From: Isotricha intestinalis
Taxonomy: Eukaryota > Ciliophora > Litostomatea > Vestibuliferida > Isotrichidae
Reading direction: 5' to 3'
Length of the DNA stretch: 15,481 nt
Assembly: GCA_023807065.1 (NCBI GenBank)
Contig: JAJJLU010004279.1
Location: forward strand, 1-15,481
The notes beneath the pieces were generated by a model. The model did no database searches. It saw only the letters and a program-made list of their open reading frames with translations, and had not been told where the DNA came from. Shown piece after piece: positions 8,999 through 15,481 of this stretch. Every line of letters starts with the position of its first letter. The first letter of the stretch is position 1. The translations under genes were made by a program, and so were the position numbers.

Positions 8999-9943
8999 TC
9001 AATAATAACTTTTTGAATAAGGATTTTTATATTTAGAAGAAGTTTTCCCTTTACTAACAGCAGTTTCTTTTTTAGAAAATCTATCTGAAGTAATACTAAA
9101 TTCTTTAAATTTTTTAGATAATTCATCTAATTGAGATAATAAATTTTTATTGTCATCATTTTCTTTAATTTTACTTTTACTATTTTCACTTTTTTTTTCA
9201 GAAGATGAATTTTTATTATTTTCATTATTTGTTAAAGAAATTGTTGTGGAAGGAACTGTTTTATCTTGATAATAATCTAATTCCATAAAAGATAATTTTC
9301 TTTTTAAATCTTCATAAGCATCTTTTAAATTATTATATTTTTCTTTATTTATTTTATTTCTATTACTCATTAATTTATTTTGATCATTTAATTCTCTTTT
9401 TAATCTTTCTATTTTTGCATTTGTTTCTATAATTTGATTTTTTTGATGAGTATAAAAATCAATTCTATCATTTATTCTTTTATTTATTTTATCATTTTCA
9501 TTCATTATTTCTTCTACTTTTTTATCATAAAATTCTTGAGTTTTTTCATAATTTGATTTTAAATTGTTTATCCCATATTTATAACTTTTAAATACATTTT
9601 CACTATTAAAAAATTTATTTCTTAATTCATTACAATATTCAGATATTTCTTTTTGCTCTTTTTCATATTGCTTTCTTAAATTTATTTTTTCTTTTATTGA
9701 TTGTTGCAAATTATAATTATCTATTAATAATTCATGTATTTTATCATTAATTGATGATATTTCTGCGTCTCTTATTTTATTTTCTTCTATTTTTAATTCA
9801 TTTATTTTATGAATTTTTTCAGCAAAATCTACAATATCATGATATTTTATTTTTAAATTTAATTCTTTCATTAATTTATCTACTTTAGAATTATTATTTC
9901 TTTCACTTCTAGATCTCATTTTTATCCCATCATTCCTTTTCAT
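8999..9943 (-). CDS. coiled-coil protein X, full-length copy (X1)
   Basis: A 314-residue protein with ATG at 9941-9943 and TGA at 8999-9001. A second in-frame Met is at residue 9. The N-terminus is basic and Arg/Ser-rich (MRSRSERNNNSK). Residues ~20-225 are predicted coiled coil (Lys/Glu/Asn with regular Leu/Ile), and residues ~230-314 form a Ser/Lys-rich, probably disordered tail ending SKSYY. I do not recognise the family; a cytoskeletal or basal-body role would suit the composition but is a guess. This is the only copy in the window with its C-terminus. Three further copies to the right are all cut at the codon corresponding to 9361, so X1 is the likely parental gene at the edge of the amplification. 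It is convergent with the gene ending at 8918, 80 bp away. Confidence 0.78.
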   Translation of the reverse strand: MKRNDGIKMRSRSERNNNSKVDKLMKELNLKIKYHDIVDFAEKIHKINELKIEENKIRDAEISSINDKIHELLIDNYNLQQSIKEKINLRKQYEKEQKEISEYCNELRNKFFNSENVFKSYKYGINNLKSNYEKTQEFYDKKVEEIMNENDKINKRINDRIDFYTHQKNQIIETNAKIERLKRELNDQNKLMSNRNKINKEKYNNLKDAYEDLKRKLSFMELDYYQDKTVPSTTISLTNNENNKNSSSEKKSENSKSKIKENDDNKNLLSQLDELSKKFKEFSITSDRFSKKETAVSKGKTSSKYKNPYSKSYY

Positions 9944-10066
9944 TTTATTCTTTTTATTTACACATAATAATAATAAGAATAAAAAAATATATATAAAAAT
10001 TAAAATATAATTTAAAAAATAAAAAAACTGAATTTAAACCCAATAATTAATTTTCTTTAAATAAAC

Positions 10067-10080
10067 AAATTCTAGAATTT
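10067..10080. promoter_or_regulatory. 14-bp palindrome with TTCTAGAA core, upstream of X
   Basis: AAATTCTAGAATTT is a perfect inverted repeat about 125 bp upstream of the X1 start and 60 bp past the Y1 stop. Its core matches the heat-shock element unit TTCnnGAA. It is repeated at 13696-13709, and the core persists at 12061-12070 in the diverged copy. It could equally be a chance palindrome in AT-rich DNA. Confidence 0.3.
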
Positions 10081-10139
10081 AAAATACCCCATGTTTTATT
10101 TATAAATATTTTTTTTTATACTATTTTTTATAAAATAAA

Positions 10140-10352
10140 TTAAAATTTAAAGGTTTTAGATACTTCACCTACAAATTCATAATATGAATCATGTTTTTTA
10201 TATTTCCCTTTAACTGATTTTTTAGCAGATGATTCTGATGGTTTTTCTTCTGGATGTTCTTCTTCAGATTTGCTTTCTTCTGGTTCTTCTTCTTTTGGTT
10301 TTTGTTTTTTCATACTCTTTGTCATATCTCTTAAGAATTTACCACTATACAT
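10140..10352 (-). CDS. small charged ORF Y, copy 1 (70 aa)
   Basis: The ORF is on the minus strand with ATG at 10350-10352 and TAA at 10140-10142. The N-terminus is basic (MYSGKFLRDMTKSMKKQK), the middle is Glu/Pro/Ser-rich (EEEPEESKSEEEHPEEK), and the C-terminus is basic-aromatic (YYEFVGEVSKTFKF). No family is recognised. The frame is also open for 30 codons before the ATG (10353-10442), and that stretch reads like protein (LTLKDCILIQILSLN, then EKAKIFCEKRI). Y may therefore be the last exon or surviving 3' end of a longer gene (see 10443-10721). An identical copy is at 13769 and a broken one at 12133. It lies upstream of X1 on the same strand, with 196 bp between them. Whether it is expressed is unknown. 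Confidence 0.5.
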   Translation of the reverse strand: MYSGKFLRDMTKSMKKQKPKEEEPEESKSEEEHPEEKPSESSAKKSVKGKYKKHDSYYEFVGEVSKTFKF

Positions 10353-10442
10353 TATTCTTTTTTCACAAAAAATTTTAGCTTTTTCTGAATTTAAAGAAAG
10401 AATTTGAATTAAAATACAATCTTTTAATGTTAAAAAAATATA

Positions 10443-10721
10443 CTATAATCAATTATTTTCTGAAATTGATAATCCTTCTTGTTCTTTATCTTTTTCAAAA
10501 AAAATTCTCTTGTTCATTTAAAAGATTATTATTGGTAAATGAAAAATTATTTCTATTTCTAGGTTAGAAAATAATATTTTTTTCATAAAAAAATTCTTTT
10601 TATTTTTAACAAATTTTTCATCACTATTTCTATTAAAAGAAGATGAATTCAAAACACAATTTTTTTAGTAGGAACTATTGTTATTTTTCTTTTCAAAGTT
10701 ATAGTCATACTTTTTCTTTTA
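10443..10721 (-). pseudogene. decayed coding region upstream of and in frame with Y1
   Basis: The Y frame continues leftwards on the minus strand as coding-like sequence broken by five stop codons: TAG 10443, TGA 10449, TAA 10518, TAA 10665 and TAA 10719. Between the stops it reads Lys/Asn/Glu-rich protein, for example KKKYDYNFEKKNNNSSY, SSSFNRNSDEKFVKNKKNFF and EKDKEQEGLSISENN. In the diverged copy the TAG is TGG. I read this as the decayed 5' part of a gene whose 3' part is Y. An alternative is an intron-bearing gene, since a GT...CTAACCTAG segment of 52 nt lies near 10560-10610. No family is recognised. Confidence 0.4.
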
Positions 10722-10770
10722 GAAATAATTAGATTTAATTTATATTATTATAAATCAATTTTTTTTCAGG

Positions 10771-10815
10771 AAAATAAATAACCACGGACTTATAAAGAAA
10801 ACCAAAAAAAAGAAT
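10771..10815. other. conserved spacer block with CCACGGACTTATAAAG
   Basis: This block of about 45 bp has no differences that I can see from the corresponding spacer of the diverged sub-unit (12714-12760), apart from run lengths at its edge, although the flanks differ at many sites. It recurs at 14400-14444. It lies 50-90 bp upstream of the decayed Y-linked frame on the minus strand (reading CTTTATAAGTCCGTGG), so it could be that gene's old promoter. The rest of 10722-11046 is A/T tracts without coding signal. Confidence 0.3.
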
Positions 10816-11235
10816 TTGATATTTTTCATATTTTAAATTTTGAAAATTTCATTTTCTTTTGTTTCATAAATCTTTTTCATTATGTAATTGATTTATTTAA
10901 TTAATTATTTTTTTTTAAAATAAAATAAAGTTAAAAAAGGTTAAAAAAAAAATAAAAATGAGAGGGTTAAAAATTTAAAAAAAACTTTAATTTTACTTCA
11001 TTTTATAAAAAATAAAATCAAAAAATATACTTATAAATAAGACAGGTATTACTCATTAATTTATTTTGATCATTTAATTCTCTTTTTAATCTTTCTGTTT
11101 TTTTATCATAAAATTCTTGAGTTTTTTCATAATTTGATTTTAAATTGTTTATCCCATATTTATAACTTTTAGATACATTTTCATTTTTAAATTTATCTCT
11201 TTATTTATTTCAATATTCTGATATTTCTTTTTGCT

Positions 11236-11680
11236 TGATATATAATATGATATTGATTTTTTATTACATTTGATTGAAGATTTTGCAATAATAATACTAT
11301 AAATTTAACTATTTATTAAATAAAAAGTACAAATAAGATAAAAATATATTTAATGTAAAAATGAGTGAGTTACAAGAAAGAGGAGTTTCTAATAATGCAT
11401 TTTTTAGACAAATAAGTAATGGATTAGATGCAATACCATTTTTTAAACAATCTAGGTTAAGAGCAAAAATACATTGCAAATATCATGCTTTTGTGGGAAT
11501 TGGAAAATTATTGGCAGGGAATCCCGAAGGTGCAGGTGCCGAATTTAAAAGGGCTGGGCAACAATATATTAGATCTAAAATTCCATTTCTTGGTGTATTA
11601 GAAGATTAAATAATTTATTTAATTTCTTCTTTATAATATTATTAAATTTAATTTACATTTAATATAAATTAATATTTATA
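11236..11680. mobile_element. 445-bp inserted segment carrying gene Z
   Basis: The boundaries are defined by comparison with intact X1: homology ends after TTTTTGCT at 11235 and resumes at GATTGTTGC at 11681. The segment replaces 41 bp of X and contains only Z plus AT-rich flanks. I see no convincing terminal inverted repeats or target-site duplication, so transposition is not shown. Capture during break repair, or an eliminated-sequence-like insertion, are alternatives. An identical copy sits at 14865-15309. Confidence 0.4.
11361..11609 (+). CDS. small protein Z, copy 1 (82 aa), inside disrupted X2
   Basis: ATG 11361 to TAA 11609, on the strand opposite to X. The protein is not low-complexity: it has few Asn and is rich in Gly/Ala/Phe/Arg, with an amphipathic RLRAKIHCKYHAFVGIGKLL stretch and a GNPEGAGAEFKRAGQQY segment, ending GVLED. 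No signal peptide or clear membrane helix is present, and I do not recognise the family. Its G+C is about one third by hand count, clearly above its neighbours, with a G-rich patch at 11511-11560 and codons (GGG, GCC, CCC) rare elsewhere in the window. That could mean strong selection, high expression or a foreign source. The intact frame with two identical copies, inside an otherwise decayed host gene, suggests it is a real gene. Confidence 0.7.
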   Translation: MSELQERGVSNNAFFRQISNGLDAIPFFKQSRLRAKIHCKYHAFVGIGKLLAGNPEGAGAEFKRAGQQYIRSKIPFLGVLED

Positions 11681-12132
11681 GATTGTTGCAAATTATAATT
11701 ATCTATTAATAATTCATGTATTTTATCATTAATTGATGATATTTCTGCGTCTCTTATTTTATTTTCTTCTATTTTTAATTCATTTATTTTATGAATTTTT
11801 TCAGCAAAATCTACAATATCATGATATTTTATTTTTAAATTTAATTCTTTCAATAATTTATCTACTTTAGAATTATTATTTCTTTCACTTCTAGATCTCA
11901 TTTTTATCCTATCATTCCTTTTCATTTTATTCTTTTTATTTACACATAATAATAATAATAAGAATAAAAAAATATATATATAAAAATTAAAAAATAATTT
12001 AAAAAACCAAAAAACTGAATATAAATCCAATAATAAATTATCTTTGAATTAAATAAACATATTCTAGAATTTAAAATACCCCATGTCTTATTTATAAATA
12101 TATTTTTTTTATATTATTTTTTATAAAATAAA

Positions 12133-12335
12133 TTAAAATTTAAAGGTTTTAGATACTTCACCTACAAATTCATCATATGAATCATGTTTTTATATTTCCC
12201 TTTGACTGGTTTTTAAGTAGATGATTCTGATGATTTTTTTGATTATTCTTCTTCGGATTTTCTTTCTTCTGGTTTTTCATTTTTTGGAATCTTTTGTTTT
12301 TTCATACTCTTTGTATCTCTTTCTAATTTACCACT
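12133..12335 (-). pseudogene. ORF Y copy 2, broken
   Basis: Aligned to Y1, this copy has lost its start codon through a deletion that joins CCACTT directly to AAAGAAAG. It also lacks one T in the run near 12188, which shifts the frame, and has many substitutions in the Glu-rich middle. The last ~15 codons are still recognisable. It cannot encode Y. Confidence 0.7.
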
Positions 12336-12387
12336 TCAAAGAAAGAATTTGAATTAAAATAAAATCTTTTAATGTTTAAAAAATATA

Positions 12388-12664
12388 CCATAATCAATTA
12401 TTTTCTGAAATTGATAATCCTTCCTGTTATCTTTTTTAAAAAAAAATTCTCTTGTTCATTTAAAAGATTATTATTGGTAGATGAAAAAATTATTACTATT
12501 TCTAGATTAGAAAATAATATATTTTTTATAAAAAAATTCTTTTTCTTTTTAACAAATTTTTCATCACAATTTCTATTAAAAGAAGATGAATTCAAAACAC
12601 AATTTTTTTAGTAGGAACTACTGTTATTTTTCTTTTCAAAGTTAAAGTTGTACTTTTTCTTTTA
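12388..12664 (-). pseudogene. decayed Y-linked coding region, diverged copy
   Basis: This corresponds to 10443-10721. It keeps TGA at 12394 and TAA at 12608 and 12662, but the TAG of copy 1 is TGG at 12388, and indels in T/A runs shift the frames. A 65-codon open stretch (12398-12595) begins at TTG, not ATG, and reads SSSFNRNCDEKFVKKKKNFF, close to copy 1. In the KKKYDYNFEKKNNNSSY segment the changes relative to copy 1 are all amino-acid changing, which argues against present function. The rest of 12336-12989 is AT-rich spacer apart from the conserved block at 12714-12760. Confidence 0.4.
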
Positions 12665-12989
12665 GAAATAATTAGATTTAATTTATATTATTATAAATCA
12701 ATTTTTTTTTCAGAAAAATAAATAACCACGGACTTATAAAGAAAACCAAAAAAAAGAATTCGACATTTTTCATATTTTAAATTTTGAAAATTTCATTTTC
12801 TTTTATTTCATATATTTTTTTCATTATATAATTTATTTATTTAATTAATTATTTTTTTTTAAAATGAATTAAAGTAAAAAAGGTTAAAAAAAAAATAAAA
12901 ATGAGAGGGTTAAAAATTTAAAAAAAACTTTAATCTTTATTTAATTTATAAAAAATAAAATCTAAAAATATACTTATAAATAAGACAAG

Positions 12990-13572
12990 TATTACTCATT
13001 AATTTATTTTGATCATTTAATTCTCTTTTTAATCTTTCTATTTTTGCATTTGTTTCTATAAATTGATTTTTTTGATGAGTATAAAAATCAATTCTATCAT
13101 TTATTCTTTTATTTATTTTATCATTTTCATTCATTAATTCTTCTATTTTTTTATCATAAAATTCTTGAGTTTTTTCATAATTTGATTTTAAATTGTTTAT
13201 CCCATATTTATAACTTTTAAATACATTTTCACTATTAAAAAATTTATTTCTTAATTCATTACAATATTCAGATATTTCTTTTTGCTCTTTTTCATATTGC
13301 TTTCTTAAATTTATTTTTTCTTTTATTGATTGTTGCAAATTATAATTATCTATTAATAATTCATGTATTTTATCATTAATTGATGATATTTCTGCGTCTC
13401 TTATTTTATTTTCTTCTATTTTTAATTCATTTATTTTATGAATTTTTTCAGCAAAATCTACAATATCATGATATTTTATTTTTAAATTTAATTCTTTCAT
13501 TAATTTATCTACTTTAGAATTATTATTTCTTTCACTTCTAGATCTCATTTTTATCCCATCATTCCTTTTCAT
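12990..13572 (-). pseudogene. gene X copy 3, truncated at the duplication junction
   Basis: Residues 1-194 match X1 with three amino-acid changes near the truncated end (Val/Ile, Ile/Leu and Ile/Phe). The frame then crosses the junction and runs 14 spurious codons (TCLIYKYIFRFYFL) to a stop at 12946. The start is the same as in X1, with ATG at 13570-13572. Most of the coiled coil is kept and the Ser/Lys-rich tail is lost. The frame is otherwise intact over 208 codons, so a shortened coiled-coil protein could still be made. I class it as a truncated copy. Confidence 0.72.
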
Positions 13573-13768
13573 TTTATTCTTTTTATTTACACATAATAAT
13601 AATAAGAATAAAAAAATATATATAAAAATTAAAATATAATTTAAAAAATAAAAAAACTGAATTTAAACCCAATAATTAATTTTCTTTAAATAAACAAATT
13701 CTAGAATTTAAAATACCCCATGTTTTATTTATAAATATTTTTTTTTATACTATTTTTTATAAAATAAA

Positions 13769-13981
13769 TTAAAATTTAAAGGTTTTAGATACTTCACCTA
13801 CAAATTCATAATATGAATCATGTTTTTTATATTTCCCTTTAACTGATTTTTTAGCAGATGATTCTGATGGTTTTTCTTCTGGATGTTCTTCTTCAGATTT
13901 GCTTTCTTCTGGTTCTTCTTCTTTTGGTTTTTGTTTTTTCATACTCTTTGTCATATCTCTTAAGAATTTACCACTATACAT
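13769..13981 (-). CDS. small charged ORF Y, copy 3 (70 aa)
   Basis: Identical in protein sequence to the copy at 10140-10352, and it also has 30 open codons before its ATG. It lies 196 bp upstream of X3. Because both copies sit in a nearly identical 3629-bp repeat, the identity reflects recent duplication and says nothing about selection on Y. Confidence 0.5.
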   Translation of the reverse strand: MYSGKFLRDMTKSMKKQKPKEEEPEESKSEEEHPEEKPSESSAKKSVKGKYKKHDSYYEFVGEVSKTFKF

Positions 13982-14071
13982 TATTCTTTTTTCACAAAAA
14001 ATTTTAGCTTTTTCTGAATTTAAAGAAAGAATTTGAATTAAAATACAATCTTTTAATGTTAAAAAAATATA

Positions 14072-14350
14072 CTATAATCAATTATTTTCTGAAATTGATA
14101 ATCCTTCTTGTTCTTTATCTTTTTCAAAAAAAATTCTCTTGTTCATTTAAAAGATTATTATTGGTAAATGAAAAATTATTTCTATTTCTAGGTTAGAAAA
14201 TAATATTTTTTTCATAAAAAAATTCTTTTTATTTTTAACAAATTTTTCATCACTATTTCTATTAAAAGAAGATGAATTCAAAACACAATTTTTTTAGTAG
14301 GAACTATTGTTATTTTTCTTTTCAAAGTTATAGTCATACTTTTTCTTTTA
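14072..14350 (-). pseudogene. decayed Y-linked coding region, copy 3
   Basis: This is the same as 10443-10721 at the 3629-bp offset, with the same five in-frame stops as far as I compared. The spacer beyond it (14351-14675) holds the conserved block at 14400-14444 and otherwise only A/T tracts. Confidence 0.4.
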
Positions 14351-14864
14351 GAAATAATTAGATTTAATTTATATTATTATAAATCAATTTTTTTTCAGGA
14401 AAATAAATAACCACGGACTTATAAAGAAAACCAAAAAAAAGAATTTGATATTTTTCATATTTTAAATTTTGAAAATTTCATTTTCTTTTGTTTCATAAAT
14501 CTTTTTCATTATGTAATTGATTTATTTAATTAATTATTTTTTTTTAAAATAAAATAAAGTTAAAAAAGGTTAAAAAAAAAATAAAAATGAGAGGGTTAAA
14601 AATTTAAAAAAAACTTTAATTTTACTTCATTTTATAAAAAATAAAATCAAAAAATATACTTATAAATAAGACAGGTATTACTCATTAATTTATTTTGATC
14701 ATTTAATTCTCTTTTTAATCTTTCTGTTTTTTTATCATAAAATTCTTGAGTTTTTTCATAATTTGATTTTAAATTGTTTATCCCATATTTATAACTTTTA
14801 GATACATTTTCATTTTTAAATTTATCTCTTTATTTATTTCAATATTCTGATATTTCTTTTTGCT

Positions 14865-15309
14865 TGATATATAATATGATATTGATTTTTTATTACATTT
14901 GATTGAAGATTTTGCAATAATAATACTATAAATTTAACTATTTATTAAATAAAAAGTACAAATAAGATAAAAATATATTTAATGTAAAAATGAGTGAGTT
15001 ACAAGAAAGAGGAGTTTCTAATAATGCATTTTTTAGACAAATAAGTAATGGATTAGATGCAATACCATTTTTTAAACAATCTAGGTTAAGAGCAAAAATA
15101 CATTGCAAATATCATGCTTTTGTGGGAATTGGAAAATTATTGGCAGGGAATCCCGAAGGTGCAGGTGCCGAATTTAAAAGGGCTGGGCAACAATATATTA
15201 GATCTAAAATTCCATTTCTTGGTGTATTAGAAGATTAAATAATTTATTTAATTTCTTCTTTATAATATTATTAAATTTAATTTACATTTAATATAAATTA
15301 ATATTTATA
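14865..15309. mobile_element. 445-bp inserted segment carrying gene Z, copy 2
   Basis: This is the second copy of the segment at 11236-11680, carried along by the 3629-bp tandem duplication and not independently inserted. The boundaries are identical and no terminal repeats are evident. Confidence 0.4.
14990..15238 (+). CDS. small protein Z, copy 2 (82 aa), inside disrupted X4
   Basis: Identical at the protein level, and by eye at the DNA level, to the copy at 11361-11609, including about 120 bp upstream and 70 bp downstream. It is therefore likely to share the same regulation, doubling the dose of Z. Confidence 0.7.
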   Translation: MSELQERGVSNNAFFRQISNGLDAIPFFKQSRLRAKIHCKYHAFVGIGKLLAGNPEGAGAEFKRAGQQYIRSKIPFLGVLED

Positions 15310-15481
15310 GATTGTTGCAAATTATAATTATCTATTAATAATTCATGTATTTTATCATTAATTGATGATATTTCTGCGTCTCTTATTTTATTTTCTTCTA
15401 TTTTTAATTCATTTATTTTATGAATTTTTTCAGCAAAATCTACAATATCATGATATTTTATTTTTAAATTTAATTCTTTCA

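Larger units (their letters stand above)
11047..11925 (-). pseudogene. gene X copy 2, C-truncated, internally deleted and split by the Z insertion
   Basis: The N-terminal part (11925 down to 11681) matches X1 with two base changes in 245 bp (Gly6 to Arg and Met25 to Leu). The C-terminal part (11235 down to 11047) is decayed: it has lost about 100 bp (X1 ~9411-9510) and carries small indels. Between the two, 445 bp (11236-11680) holding gene Z replaces 41 bp of X1 (9658-9698). The X C-terminus beyond codon ~194 is absent because the duplication breakpoint falls there. The N-part could still give a short coiled-coil peptide that runs a few codons into the inserted DNA. Upstream in-frame extension to 12030 is T-rich leader sequence and not credible protein. 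Confidence 0.75.
9361..12989. repeat. higher-order tandem repeat, copy 1 (3629 bp)
   Basis: This segment recurs at a fixed offset of 3629 bp: 9361 matches 12990, Y 10140 matches 13769, Z 11361 matches 14990, and the X start 9943 matches 13572. It is composed of two diverged sub-units, 9361-11046 (1686 bp) and 11047-12989 (1943 bp), each holding an X part, a Y part and a spacer. The second also carries the Z insertion. By eye the two 3629-bp copies differ at three bases in the first ~155 bp and show no difference in the other stretches I compared, non-coding DNA included. Confidence 0.88.
12990..15481. repeat. higher-order tandem repeat, copy 2 (partial, continues past window)
   Basis: This is the second copy of the 3629-bp unit, and 2492 bp of it is visible. 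It contains X3, Y3, the spacer and X4 with Z2. The window ends inside the N-terminal part of X4, so at least one more Y and spacer, and perhaps more copies, should follow to the right. Confidence 0.88.
14676..15481 (-). pseudogene. gene X copy 4, split by Z insertion (runs off window)
   Basis: This has the same structure as X2: a decayed C-part at 14676-14864, the 445-bp insertion at 14865-15309, and the N-part from 15310 to the window edge. The X start codon lies just outside the window. Confidence 0.72.

Noticed and set aside
1..9000. Ciliate nuclear code (TAA/TAG = Gln) or Euplotes/Blepharisma codes for the main genes
   Set aside because: Long frames hold no internal TAA, TAG or TGA; Gln is CAA, Cys is TGT and Trp is TGG; genes end cleanly at TAA or TGA. 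The multi-gene layout also argues against Euplotes gene-sized chromosomes.
11236..11680. Terminal inverted repeats or target-site duplication around the Z insertion
   Set aside because: The left end (TTGATATATAATATG) and the reverse complement of the right end share only AT-rich words. No duplicated target is visible, and 41 bp of X is missing.
11926..12030. N-terminal extension of X2 giving a hydrophobic, membrane-like start (Met at 12030)
   Set aside because: It is a translation of a T-rich leader. The same region in X1 and X3 has no ATG and an in-frame TAA, and the X start at the shared ATG fits all copies.
12372..12611. 79-codon plus-strand ORF in the second spacer
   Set aside because: It is antisense to the decayed Y-linked region, Phe/Lys-rich from T/A runs, and broken by indels in the other two copies.
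1..15481. CRISPR arrays, rRNA, tRNA and telomeric repeats
   Set aside because: No short regularly spaced repeats, no recognisable tRNA T-loop or rRNA core sequence, and no run of telomere-type repeats. GAGGGTTAAAAA near 10963 is a single occurrence.

Overview
The window is very AT-rich (about four fifths A+T by eye) eukaryotic nuclear DNA, most likely macronuclear DNA of a ciliate that uses the standard code. The evidence is Asn/Lys/Ile-rich proteins, genes packed tightly on both strands, two candidate mini-introns (16 and 24 nt, both starting GTAAA), a RING-CH plus FHA architecture that I associate with ciliates, and TAA and TGA used as real stops. The very low G+C would suit a litostome such as a rumen ciliate, and the 16-nt intron would also suit a heterotrich. 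Neither lineage is proven, and other AT-rich protists or an anaerobic fungus are not excluded.

Left part (1-9000): (1) The C-terminal third of a giant RNF213/mysterin-like E3 ligase with an RZ-type zinc finger. It is cut by the left edge and runs to 3231 once a 16-nt intron (or a +1 frameshift) is allowed. (2) 3232-3950, which at first looks empty, holds on the minus strand a decayed gene that resembles the Ufd2/UBE4 ubiquitin chain-elongation core. It is broken by nine TAA codons, one TGA and a 4-bp duplication. (3) A FHA/RING-CH/FHA protein whose true start lies in a tiny first exon at 3951. (4) A divergent pair that shares a 62-bp spacer: a coiled-coil protein (minus) and an uncharacterised 341-residue protein (plus).

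Right part (8999-15481): a tandem amplification. The only complete copy of a coiled-coil gene, here called X (314 aa, minus), lies at the left end. It is followed by a small acidic/basic ORF, Y, and about 0.7 kb of decayed or non-coding DNA. The X-Y-spacer unit has been duplicated with the same breakpoint inside X every time (9361, 11047, 12990, 14676), so X2, X3 and X4 all lack the X C-terminus. In X2 and X4 a 445-bp segment carrying an intact, more G+C-rich 82-aa gene, Z (plus strand), has replaced 41 bp of X. Two basic units (1686 + 1943 bp) form a higher-order repeat of 3629 bp, nearly identical between copies, which runs off the right end.

The RNF213-like gene, the Ufd2-like relic and the RING-CH gene are all ubiquitin-ligase related, but nothing in the sequence shows that they act together. 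X, Y and Z are unrecognised, and their biology is open.
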